From Bathymodiolus japonicus methanotrophic gill symbiont (GTDB lineage Bacteria > Pseudomonadota > Gammaproteobacteria > Methylococcales > Methylomonadaceae): DNA of 64,000 nt. The stretch is from assembly GCF_019721995.1 (NCBI RefSeq), contig NZ_BLYC01000004.1, positions 212,192 to 276,191 on the forward strand, given 5' to 3'. Position numbers and translations under genes: made by a program. Positions 54,271 to 62,577 of this stretch are shown in pieces. The stretch's first letter is position 1. Every line of letters starts with the position of its first letter. Under the pieces are notes generated by a model that saw only the letters and a list, made by a program, of their open reading frames with translations, had not been told where the DNA came from and searched no databases.

Positions 54271-56499
54271 GGTGTGGCGATACGCGAAGCCTTTAATCAA
54301 ATGCACAGTTACAGCAAAGAAAGCTTTAATGCCGATAACTCTCTGTATAAGTATTTACAGCTATTCGTGATTTCTAACGGTACAGATAGCCGCTATTTCG
54401 CCAATACCATCCAGCGCGATAAAAATAGCTTTGATTTCACCATGAATTGGGCGAAGTCGGATAATACATTAATTAAAGATTTAAAAGATTTTACCGCGAC
54501 ATTTTTCCAGAAAAATACCTTGTTAAATGTGCTGTTGCACTATTCGGTCTTTGATGTGAGCGGTACTTTGTTGGTGATGCGCCCCTATCAAATTGTCGCG
54601 ACTCAGCGGATTTTGTGGAAAATTAACAGTGCCTATCAAGGCAAAAACTGGAGTAAGACCGAGAGCGGTGGCTATATCTGGCATACCACCGGCTCAGGTA
54701 AAACCTTAACCAGCTTTAAAGCCGCCCGTTTGGCGACTGAACTGGATTTTATTGATAAAGTATTTTTTGTGGTTGATCGTAAAGATCTCGATTATCAGAC
54801 CATGAAAGAATACCAACGCTTTTCACCCGATAGCGTGAATGGCTCTGACAGTACCGCAGGCTTAAAGCGTAATCTTGATAAGCAAGACAATAAAATTATT
54901 GTTACCACCATTCAAAAGCTCAATAACTTAATAAAGGGTGACGATGACTTGCCTATTTATAATAAACAAGTGGTGTTTGTTTTTGATGAGGCACACCGTA
55001 GCCAGTTTGGTGAGGCGCAAAAGAACCTTAAAAAGAAATTCAAAAAATATTATCAGCTTGGTTTTACGGGTACGCCGATCTTCCCAGAAAACGCTTTGGG
55101 TGCTGAAACCACGGGCAGCGTGTTTGGCAGTGAGTTGCATTCCTATGTGATTACCGATGCGATTCGTGATGAAAAAGTGCTCAAGTTTAAAGTAGATTAT
55201 AACGATGTACGCCCACAGTTTAAGGCTATTGAGACTGAGCAGGATGAGCTTAAGCTCAGTGCCGCAGAAAACAAGCAGGAGTTATTACACCCCGACCGTA
55301 TTGGTGAAATAACTCAATATATCTTAAATAATTTCAGACAAAAGACGCGTCGTCAGCAAGCGAGTGGCAAAGGCTTTAATGCACTGTTTGCCGTGAGCAG
55401 TGTGGCTGCTGCCAAGGCGTACTATGAATCGTTTAAGCGCTTACAAAAGGGGGCTGATAATAAGCGGCTCAATGTAGCGACCATATTTTCATTTGCAGCC
55501 AATGAAGCGCAAGATGCAATAGGCGCAATTCCTGATGAAACCTTTGAAGTCAGCGCGATGGATAGCAGTGCTAAAGAGTTTTTAAGTGTCGCTATAGACG
55601 ACTATAACGCCCGTTTTAATCCAATTTTGGGGTCGATAGCAAGGGCTTTCAAAACTACTACCGCGACCTTGCGCTGCGGGTTAAAAAACAAGAAGTGGAT
55701 TTGCTGATTGTTGTGGGGATGTTTTTAACGGGCTTTGATGCACCCACGCTGAATACGTTGTTTGTTGATAAAAACCTGCGTTACCACGGCTTAATGCAAG
55801 CCTTTTCACGCACCAACCGCATTTATGATGCCACCAAAACCTTTGGCAATATTGTCACCTTCCGCGATTTAGAGCAAGCTACGGTGGATGCGATTACTTT
55901 ATTTGGCGATAAGAACACTAAAAATGTAGTGCTGGAAAAAAGCTACCAAGAATATATGGAAGGCTTTACCGATATAACCACAGGCGAAGCCAGACGCGGT
56001 TATCTGGATGTAGTAAAGGAATTACAACAACGTTTCCCCAAGCCTGATGAGATTGTGTTAGAAAAAGACAAGAAAGACTTTGCTAAACTATTTGGCGAAT
56101 ATTTGCGGGTAGAAAATATACTGCAAAACTATGATGAATTTGCAGGCCTAAAAGCCTTACAGAATATTGACATGGATGACCTGCAAGCAGTTGAAGGATT
56201 TAAAGAAAAACACTATTTGAACGATGATGACTTAGCCGCAATGCAAAGCATCGAAGTACCGTCAGAACGAACTATTCAGGATTATCGTTCAACGTATAAC
56301 GATACGCGCGATTGGCTACGCCGTGAAAAAGCGGACAATGATAAAGCAAGCTCCCATATCGATTGGGATGATGTGGTATTTGAGGTGGTTCTGCTTAAAT
56401 CACAAGAGATTAATCTAGACTATATTCTTGAGTTGATTTTTGAACACAATAAAAAGAACAAGAGCAAAGCCACGTTGATTGAGGAAGTGCGCCGACTTC

Positions 56500-56759
56500 C
56501 GCTGTCAGCCCCGGACGGGCTGATAGTCTCCAGAAGGCGCAGGGAAATTTGCCAATCCGAAGTGCGCGATAGCGCGCGAGGGAGGCTAAAATTTTATCCC
56601 GAATAGCCGTAGAGCCATTTGTGGTAGCCATGACTGAGCTGCTTTGTGCTCAGTCTGTGGCGGACGCAGGGCGGCTGGAGCATCTCCTATTCGCTGCGTA
56701 GGTGAACGAATTACGGCGACAGGAGTCCCGGAATTTCGTGAGGTAGCATGGCGCGCCTG
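56500..56759 (+). repeat. Structured repeat type B, copy 2
   Basis: 260 bp in the sense direction near the 3' end of hsdR. CGACTTC joined to TTCTTTCAATG is in frame. The sequence differs from type B copy 1 by a single visible base in the stem-loop around GAGCTGCTTTGTGCTC. Confidence 0.92.
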
Positions 56760-57204
56760 TTCTTTCAATGGGAACACTGATGGCCAGCTTAGGTAATCGC
56801 GCTAAAGAAAGCCTAATTGTCGATTTCATTAATCAAACCAATCTGGACGATATTAACGATAAGGCCAGTATTATTGATGCTTTTTTCTCATTTGCACAAG
56901 CTGAACAAAAGCGTGAAGCTGAACAATTGATTCGTTCGGAAAGTTTAAATGAGGATGCTGCCAAGCGTTATATCACGGCATCATTAAAACGGGAATATGC
57001 AAGTGAAAATGGTACTGAGCTAAATTCAACTCTGCCAAAAATGAGTCCGCTTAATCTAGAATATAAAACAAAAAAGCTGACTGTTTTTGCAAAGATAGCC
57101 GCCTTTGTTGAAAAGTTTAAGGGCGTAGGCGGTCAAATTTAACCCTGGCATTATCCATACACTTGAAGAGACCTAATACAATTTATGTGAGCTTTGAGGG
57201 GAAT

Positions 57205-57320
57205 TTAAAACATCCCTTCCAAGACACCAGGAGTTGAAATACTTCCACCTCCTGAAAAACTAAACTCCACCACCTCATCCCCAGGCCGCAACGAAAACTG
57301 CACCAAATAACTAGGCTCAG
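57205..57320 (-). other. Possible coding remnant
   Basis: On the minus strand about 38 codons without a start read PEPSYLVQFSLRPGDEVVEF then SFSGGGSISTPGVLEGMF and stop. It looks like the end of a protein, but I do not recognise the family. Confidence 0.25.
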
Positions 57321-57344
57321 GTACACATTAAATCATGAGGTAAA

Positions 57345-57373
57345 AAAGGCCGCTTTCTGCAGCCTTTTTTATG
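57345..57373. terminator. Bidirectional terminator-like hairpin
   Basis: AAAAAAGGC and GCCTTTTTT flank a short loop. Either strand ends in a T-run. It lies between the hsdR relic and the leftward toxin gene, which converge on it. Confidence 0.6.
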
Positions 57374-57434
57374 CCCAGAGAAAAGGCAATACTTGTGTAT
57401 GCCTATGCACAGGCGAAGCCGACACCTGTAAATT

Positions 57435-57812
57435 TTATTTTTTTATAATCAAGGCATCATTAAGATAGTTTTTAAAGATTGAATCGTAAGTTATTACGCG
57501 TAAAGATTCGTATTTTTCCTGAGCAATAAGTAAACGATCAAAGGGAACTTTGTGGTGTGTAGGTAATTCCATGATGGCTTGAGTATGACGGGGCGTAATA
57601 TTTAACCATTGAAAACCTTGTGATTCGATCTGCTCGGCAATTTGAGAGGTGGGAAGAGGCATCCTCCCTAAGCCATTTTTGATTGCCATCTCCCATACTG
57701 CAATCGAGCTGACCAGGGCTCCTTCATTTAAAATTAGCTCAATGATGGAATAATCCTTAATTCTGTCCATCATCCAGGCATAAATGATGCAGGTATCAAG
57801 TAGCAGAGGCAT
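57435..57812 (-). CDS. PIN-domain toxin, VapC family
   Basis: VapC toxins are RNases that cut specific tRNA or rRNA and are held by an antitoxin. The 125-residue product begins MPLLLDTCIIYAW with the first catalytic Asp, has SSIAVWEMAIK with the acidic residue, and the C-terminal VPFDRLLIAQ. The domain is full length. It overlaps the 3' end of the upstream antitoxin frame. Its antitoxin seems damaged (see next), so expression would be hazardous unless low. Confidence 0.85.
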   Translation of the reverse strand: MPLLLDTCIIYAWMMDRIKDYSIIELILNEGALVSSIAVWEMAIKNGLGRMPLPTSQIAEQIESQGFQWLNITPRHTQAIMELPTHHKVPFDRLLIAQEKYESLRVITYDSIFKNYLNDALIIKK

Positions 57813-58043
57813 TATCGTTTGCTGTAAGAAGTAGCTCTATCTCTGCATTGGTTTCCGGTGAGTCCCAATCATCGCTGTATGCTATTTGATTTTTCGAGAT
57901 GCCAGGAGGCTGTACTTTTGGCGGGGTGTATTTGATTAGTTTAGCGACTGGCTGGCCATTGCGTGCAATAACGACTTCCTCGCCTTGTTCTGCTGCAACA
58001 ATCAAACTTGATAAATTATTTTTAGCCTAGAATATATTAATTT
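57796..58043 (-). pseudogene. Phd/YefM-type antitoxin, 5' end frameshifted
   Basis: The frame NNLSSLIVAAEQGEEVVIAR then NGQPVAKLIKYTPP is typical of Phd/YefM antitoxins, which bind DNA and neutralise the PIN toxin. The expected start, ATG CAA ATT AAT ATT at 58045, is out of frame with it by a 2-base loss. Only a TTG at 58005 is available in frame, which would remove much of the DNA-binding N-terminus. The toxin gene overlaps its 3' end by 17 bp. Confidence 0.65.
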
Positions 58044-58163
58044 GCATAATAAATGACCTTTACAAGTAGATTATAGCTAACCATAGCTAATCTTGAATTT
58101 TTTGTCAATAATGCAAGTATAATTCGGGTAAAATACGCCAACTCAAGTATAAGGCTAAAGAAT

Positions 58164-59249
58164 ATGAACAGACGTGATTTTATTAATAAGGCAGGTGTCG
58201 GTGCAATTGCTGCTGGCGGGGCATTGCTCGCGCCCGGTGTTGTGCATGCCAAGGCGCAATTTAAATGGAAAATGGTCACTGCCTGGCCGAAGAATTTCCC
58301 TGGCCTGGGTGTAGGGGCAAATTTGCTGGCCAAAATGATTAATGAAATGAGCGGCGGGCGCATTAAAGTCAAGGTCTATGGTGCCAATGAATTAGTGCCC
58401 GCCTTCGAGGTCTTTGATGCAGTCTCTAAAGGAACGGCGCAAATGGGGCATTCGGGTGCTTATTACTGGAAAGGTAAGAATGCAGCAACGCAGTTTTTCT
58501 CTGCGGTACCGTTTGGCTTAACCGCTCAGGAAATGAATGCCTGGCTATATTATGGTGGTGGCATGGAGTTATGGCGCGAGTTATATGCGCCGTTTAATTT
58601 AATTCCAGTCGCTGCGGGTAATTCTGGCGTGCAAATGGCGGGCTGGTTTAATCGTGAAATCAAGACGGTCGATGATTTAAAAGGTCTGAAGATGCGGATT
58701 CCGGGCTTAGGCGGAGAAGTATTGCGCAGAGCCGGAGGCACAACGGTTAATATTCCGGGCGGTGAGTTATTTACGTCTCTGCAGTCTGGTACTCTGGATG
58801 CGACCGAATGGGTGGGGCCTTATAATGATCTGGCGTTTGGTTTTTATAAAGTAGCGAAATATTATTACTACCCAGGCTGGCATGAGCCAGGCTCGACCAT
58901 GGAGGCGATGATCAATAAAGATGCGTTTAATAAATTACCCGCTGATTTGCAGAGTATTGTTATGGCTGCCTGTAAAGCAGTCAATATAGATATGCTATCT
59001 GATTATATGGCGAAAAATAATCAGGCATTGGATACTCTGGTTAATAAACACGGTGTCAAGCTAATGCCATTGCCTGATGATGTATTGCGCAAATTAAAGC
59101 AGCTGTCTGAGGAGGTGGTGCTTGAGCTAGCTAATAAAGATCCGATGGCGAAGAAGATATATGCTTCATTTAGCCAGTTTAGAACCCAGGTCTCACAGTG
59201 GAGTACTTTGTCTGAACAGGCGTTTTTAAAAGCTAGGGCTTTGGTATGA
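58164..59249 (+). CDS. TRAP-transporter periplasmic solute-binding protein, DctP family
   Basis: Such proteins bind carboxylates in the periplasm and hand them to DctQM permeases. The 361-residue product starts with a twin-arginine-like signal (MNRRDFINKAGVGAIAAGGA ending at VHAKA). It has the DctP core such as VKVYGANELVPAFEVFDAVS and MRIPGLGGEVLRRAGGTTVN. No dctQ or dctM gene lies nearby. A REP-like palindrome and insertion debris follow. Confidence 0.88.
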   Translation: MNRRDFINKAGVGAIAAGGALLAPGVVHAKAQFKWKMVTAWPKNFPGLGVGANLLAKMINEMSGGRIKVKVYGANELVPAFEVFDAVSKGTAQMGHSGAYYWKGKNAATQFFSAVPFGLTAQEMNAWLYYGGGMELWRELYAPFNLIPVAAGNSGVQMAGWFNREIKTVDDLKGLKMRIPGLGGEVLRRAGGTTVNIPGGELFTSLQSGTLDATEWVGPYNDLAFGFYKVAKYYYYPGWHEPGSTMEAMINKDAFNKLPADLQSIVMAACKAVNIDMLSDYMAKNNQALDTLVNKHGVKLMPLPDDVLRKLKQLSEEVVLELANKDPMAKKIYASFSQFRTQVSQWSTLSEQAFLKARALV

Positions 59250-59262
59250 TTTATAAAACAAT

Positions 59263-59293
59263 GTAGGCTGGATTAGCGATAGCGTAATCCGGC
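59263..59293. repeat. REP-like palindrome downstream of dctP
   Basis: GTAGGCTGGATTAGCG and CGTAATCCGGC form a palindrome (GGATTA…TAATCC) of a type widespread in proteobacterial intergenic regions. It may help end or protect the dctP transcript. Confidence 0.6.
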
Positions 59294-59307
59294 AAAGTAT
59301 TTACTAG

Positions 59308-59431
59308 CTGAAGTTTCCCAATAATTATTTATGGTAAAATTGAAACTATGCTACAACTATATGAAAAAAACAGTCTTTTCATTAGTTTCAAATGCTATTG
59401 CCTAAGGGGAATTAAGTAGGGGTTTGCTATA
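59308..59431 (-). repeat. E repeat, copy 3 (inverted)
   Basis: 124 bp, CTGAAGTTTCCC to GGTTTGCTATA on the plus strand. It lies next to the left end of IS-Y copy 2. Confidence 0.85.
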
Positions 59432-59615
59432 AACATCATCAGTGTTCCCATTGAAAGAAGAAGTACCTAAACAAAGCAGCCTATAACCTACCTGAAGGTA
59501 GCACCACTCGAATATTTCCATTTTTTGATTTTAATCACTTATAACAGCAAATAGACACTCTGTAGGCACCGTAAAAAAACAACAAATAATTTCAAATAAA
59601 GCTTGCAATTGCCGA
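59432..59615 (+). mobile_element. IS-Y copy 2, left part
   Basis: About 182 bp nearly identical to 38228–38409. It ends at GCAATTGCCGA, where a type D element is inserted; in copy 1 the sequence continues AAAAGGTTTTC to the transposase start. Confidence 0.7.
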
Positions 59616-59909
59616 CGCTGAAAATCAGGGAAACGTAGCCTAAGCGAAGTGATGATTTTTAGTCCGCGATAGCCGTAGGGCCGTTGTTTTGTCGGAGTCT
59701 GAGCGTTAGCGAAGGTGGAGACAAAATAAAAGGCCATCCGACACGGCGTCAAGTCATTTGGAGTCTATGTTCCGACCCCTTGTTGGGTCGGGACGAGGTG
59801 ACGAGGACGAATCGGGGCCGCCGGAGGCATAAGTGGTCGCGTTAAGTTTTTGCTGCTTGCTTGGGCTGGGATGCCCAAAACAAGCTTTCGCAAAAATAGC
59901 GACTCCCCG
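59616..59909 (+). repeat. Structured repeat type D, copy 1
   Basis: 294 bp, CGCTGAAAATCAGGG to GCGACTCCCCG. Its first ~50 bp match types A and C but the remainder is different. It is rich in hairpins, for example CCGACCC/GGGTCGG and a long arm GCTTGCTTGGGC/GCCCAAAACAAGC. Right of it IS-Y resumes 200 or so bases further into the element than where it broke off, so this copy is at a deletion. Confidence 0.9.
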
Positions 59910-60674
59910 CAGTGGTCGCCATTTCCTCCAAACCAATGAACAGATGTATGGCCAGCTGCTTCCCCACTCAACGTATTTTAAATCACTGAAGTCGCATAGA
60001 CGAACAAGTATGCTTGAGGCATTTGAACAGCAGAGCTATCATCTTCACGTTGAAACACTGCTATCGCAAGGCATTGATTATCTTAAAGCATTCCCAGAAC
60101 TTGACGAATACACCATAGAAGCAGTGGATGGACATTTTATTGATCATGCCTGCCATACTGAAAAAAACAGCAAGGGGAAAGTTTATGCGGCCGGGGGGAT
60201 TTACGCGTTGAATCTCAGAAGTGGGTTGCTCAGATTTCTTTGTCTGGTGACAAACGGAACTCAGAGGCATCAAGAAATACCTGTGTTACGAGATCATATT
60301 GAAAAGCAAAACAAGGGAAATAACAGCTCTCAGAAACATCTCTATGTCTACGATAAAGCCGTCACCGACTTTGTCTGGTGGGATCGGCAGAAACGACATG
60401 CTAATTACATATTTCAATGCTAAAAGAAAATTCAATTGCGACTCTGGTTGAGTCTATCCCTTTTGACTCCCGCCATGAGATCAATACAGGGGTTGAAGCA
60501 TAAAGTGTGTACGAAAACAAGGGCATCAAATTTAACGTGGTGGATTACCGTGATCCAGAAACCGGAAAACTTCACCGGTTTGTGACAACCTTGCCAATGA
60601 CTATTAACCCTGGAACCATTGCCATGCTGTATTTCAAGCGATGGACGATTGAAAAGACATTCAATAACACTAAA
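59910..60674 (+). pseudogene. IS-Y DDE transposase, middle and C-terminal part
   Basis: It reads SGRHFLQTNEQMYGQLLPHS, LDEYTIEAVDGHFIDHA (first catalytic Asp), LYVYDKAVTDFVWWDRQKR (second Asp region) and AMLYFKRWTIEKTFNNTK (catalytic Glu region). A frameshift near 60400 and a TAA at 60501 inactivate it. The last part is cut by the end of IS-X copy 3 at 60675. Family: IS4-type. Confidence 0.82.
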
Positions 60675-60744
60675 ACTCGATGTTCAAGTTTTTCCATCCC
60701 ATTGCCATCAAACTCTTACCTTCACCCAGCAGAACAATACTTTT

Positions 60745-61361
60745 CGGGGAGTCGCTATTTTTGCGAAAGCTTGTTTTGGGCATCCCAGCCCAAGCAAGCA
60801 GCAAAAACTTAACGCGACCACTTATGCCTCCGGCGGCCCCGATTCGTCCTCGTCACCTCGTCCCGACCCAACAAGGGGTCGGAACATAGGCTCCAAATGA
60901 CTTGACGCCGTGTCGGATGGCCTTTTATTTTGTCTCCACCTTCGCTAACGCTCAGACTCCGACAAAATAACGGCCCTACGGCTATCGCGGACTAAAAATC
61001 ATCACTTCGCTTAGCCCATCTTCGTCACTTTCATCTTCCTAAGCCATTGATTCATCGGTTTAAGCGATTTTTTGTCGAAAAATTCTCTTTAAAATCAATG
61101 GTGTTTTTTTTGAAAGTTTTGTAGTGCCATTTATATTATTTTTGTCGATAAATTCATTGACTTTTGTCAAAAAAATCATCATTATTTGAGTGTAATTTAC
61201 ATGCGACAAAAATACTCTAAAAAATCCAACGTTTTATACAAAAACACAAAATCTGTAGTGCCAACTGGCTACTTTTTAAAATTTCAACCAATTGATTTAT
61301 AACAACTACATCATCAATAGTGACGAAGATGGGTTAGGCTCCGTTTCCCTGATTTTCAGCG
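60745..61361 (-). repeat. Structured repeat type D, copy 2, carrying a MITE
   Basis: 294 bp of type D (60745–61014 plus 61338–61361), differing from copy 1 at about three bases, inverted relative to it. It is interrupted by the MITE at 61015–61333 plus its 4-bp duplication. It is inserted in IS-X copy 3. Confidence 0.9.
61015..61333. mobile_element. 319-bp MITE with TTAG target duplication
   Basis: Perfect 15-bp inverted ends CCCATCTTCGTCACT / AGTGACGAAGATGGG, flanked by TTAG at 61011–61014 and 61334–61337. The uninterrupted type D copy has a single TTAG there, proving the duplication. It is AT-rich, with no open frame, and contains TGTAGTGCCA twice. A full-length parent IS with these ends is not in the window. 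Confidence 0.92.
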
Positions 61362-62226
61362 AATGATGGTGTTGGCTCTAAGCGCCCTAAATCTCTGCCA
61401 ATCATATGTTTTCCTGATGGCATCAGTTGAAACGCATCCTTTATTAATTCACCTAACTCTTTCAGCTTATCACCAGGATCTGGAAACTCTAGCAATGACG
61501 TGATGAACTCAAGCAGTACATCCATTTGAGACTTGCGCTGTAAGCTTCCTACGGTATACGCAGGTAGTTTGCTTTCAATGCGGGCTATTTGCTCTGGGTG
61601 AAGGAGAAGGCAATGGTCAAACAAAGGACTCAGAATCAGGCCACGGCTTGATCCCTCTTCATCTAATTGTTTGGCCTCACGCCCCCATCCTTCATAAAGC
61701 TTCCAGTCCTCAAAGAAAACCTCAATCAGCCATCTCAACGTATAGGCTTGAATAATATCTTGTGTGCGCCAAGTCAGGTCTGTCGCCACTAAATAGCGAT
61801 AGTCGTTTTCACCGTCATATTTTAAGGCAATGACAAAGCGTTTTTTACTGTGAGAACTCACCTTTAATCGTGCACTGCTGACAGTCACTTTAAACTCTTT
61901 GCCGCCACGTACACGTATTATCTGATCAATGCCTTTGTTAATCGAATTAAAGTAGCTCTCGACTGACCTTATTCTACCTCTATATTCAATATTTTGGTTT
62001 TTACGTAATTGGCTAATCACCTGCGAGCCTCCAGATTCTTTAGCGGCTTCGTCCATAAAGGCTTTTTCACCATACAGCGCATCAAGCCAGTACGCCTTTA
62101 ATTTTAATCAGGCTATGCGCAACTTTAAACTCTTTTAATAAGCCTAATGCAATCTCTGTTTTGGTCGGGTAGGCACTGTCACGTTCAGGCTTAATAGGCC
62201 GATCTTTTTTTGCTATACCGCTCTTT
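61362..62226 (-). pseudogene. IS-X transposase copy 3, N-terminus missing
   Basis: Starts in the region KSGIAKKDRPIKPERDSAYP after the type B junction, contains the same extra T as copy 2 (CTGGCTTGATG near 62089), and continues DALYGEKAFMDEAAKESG, LRWLIEVFFEDWKL and GRDLGRLEPT, where the type D element enters. Nonfunctional. Confidence 0.85.
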
Positions 62227-62486
62227 CGCTGTCAGCCCCGGACGGGCTGATAGTCTCCAGAAGGCGCAGGGAAATTTGCCAATCCGAAGTGCGCGATAGC
62301 GCGCGAGGGAGGCTAAAATTTTATCCCGAATAGCCGTAGAGCCATTTGTGGTAGCCATGACTGAGCTGCTTTGTGCTCAGTCTGTGGCGGACGCAGGGCG
62401 GCTGGAGCATCTCCTATTCGCTGCGTAGGTGAACGAATTACGGCGACAGGAGTCCCGGAATTTCGTGAGGTAGCATGGCGCGCCTG
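62227..62486 (+). repeat. Structured repeat type B, copy 3
   Basis: 260 bp, near-identical to type B copies 1 and 2. Left flank IS-X copy 3, right flank a short unrelated fragment, so it is a junction copy. Confidence 0.9.
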
Positions 62487-62577
62487 CAACCACCAGCATT
62501 ATCATACTCAATAATATTAATGTCCACTGACTCATTTGTTAATTGGAAAATACTTAAAAAACGTAACCCGGCTAAGC
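62487..62577. other. Unassigned 91-bp fragment between type B element and IS-W
   Basis: On the minus strand it is open and reads FLSIFQLTNESVDINIIEYD, but there is too little to assign a family. It is the target region of IS-W on its left side. Confidence 0.3.

Larger units (their letters stand above)
53563..57142 (+). pseudogene. hsdR: Type I restriction endonuclease subunit R (HsdR, type IC-like)
   Basis: HsdR is the motor and nuclease of type I restriction. The protein reads from [20 protein letters not shown] through [20 protein letters not shown] to the helicase part with Walker [24 protein letters not shown] and GFTGTPIF. It is broken five times: 5' truncation by IS-X, a frameshift near 53870, a type A element at 53991, a frameshift near 55630 and a type B element at 56500. 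Excising A gives [14 protein letters not shown], and excising B gives VRRLL-LSMGTLM, both in frame. No hsdM or hsdS is in the window. Confidence 0.92.
60675..62226 (-). mobile_element. IS-X copy 3 (left end missing, interrupted by type D)
   Basis: Its right end ACTCGATGTTCAAGTTTTT (plus strand from 60675) lies inside the IS-Y transposase. A type D element with its own nested MITE is inserted at GCATCATT/AAAGTATTG. The left end is replaced by a type B repeat at 62227. Confidence 0.85.

Noticed and set aside
59616..61361. The two inverted type D copies as arms of one composite transposon
   Set aside because: Their inner and outer flanks belong to different elements: copy 2 is inserted within IS-X, copy 1 at a break in IS-Y. 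They are independent insertions that happen to be inverted.
37191..62486. Types A–D as self-splicing introns that preserve host genes
   Set aside because: Two of the five clean insertions in protein genes are antisense to the gene, and the ends do not match group I or group II intron boundaries. Host genes also carry other lesions.
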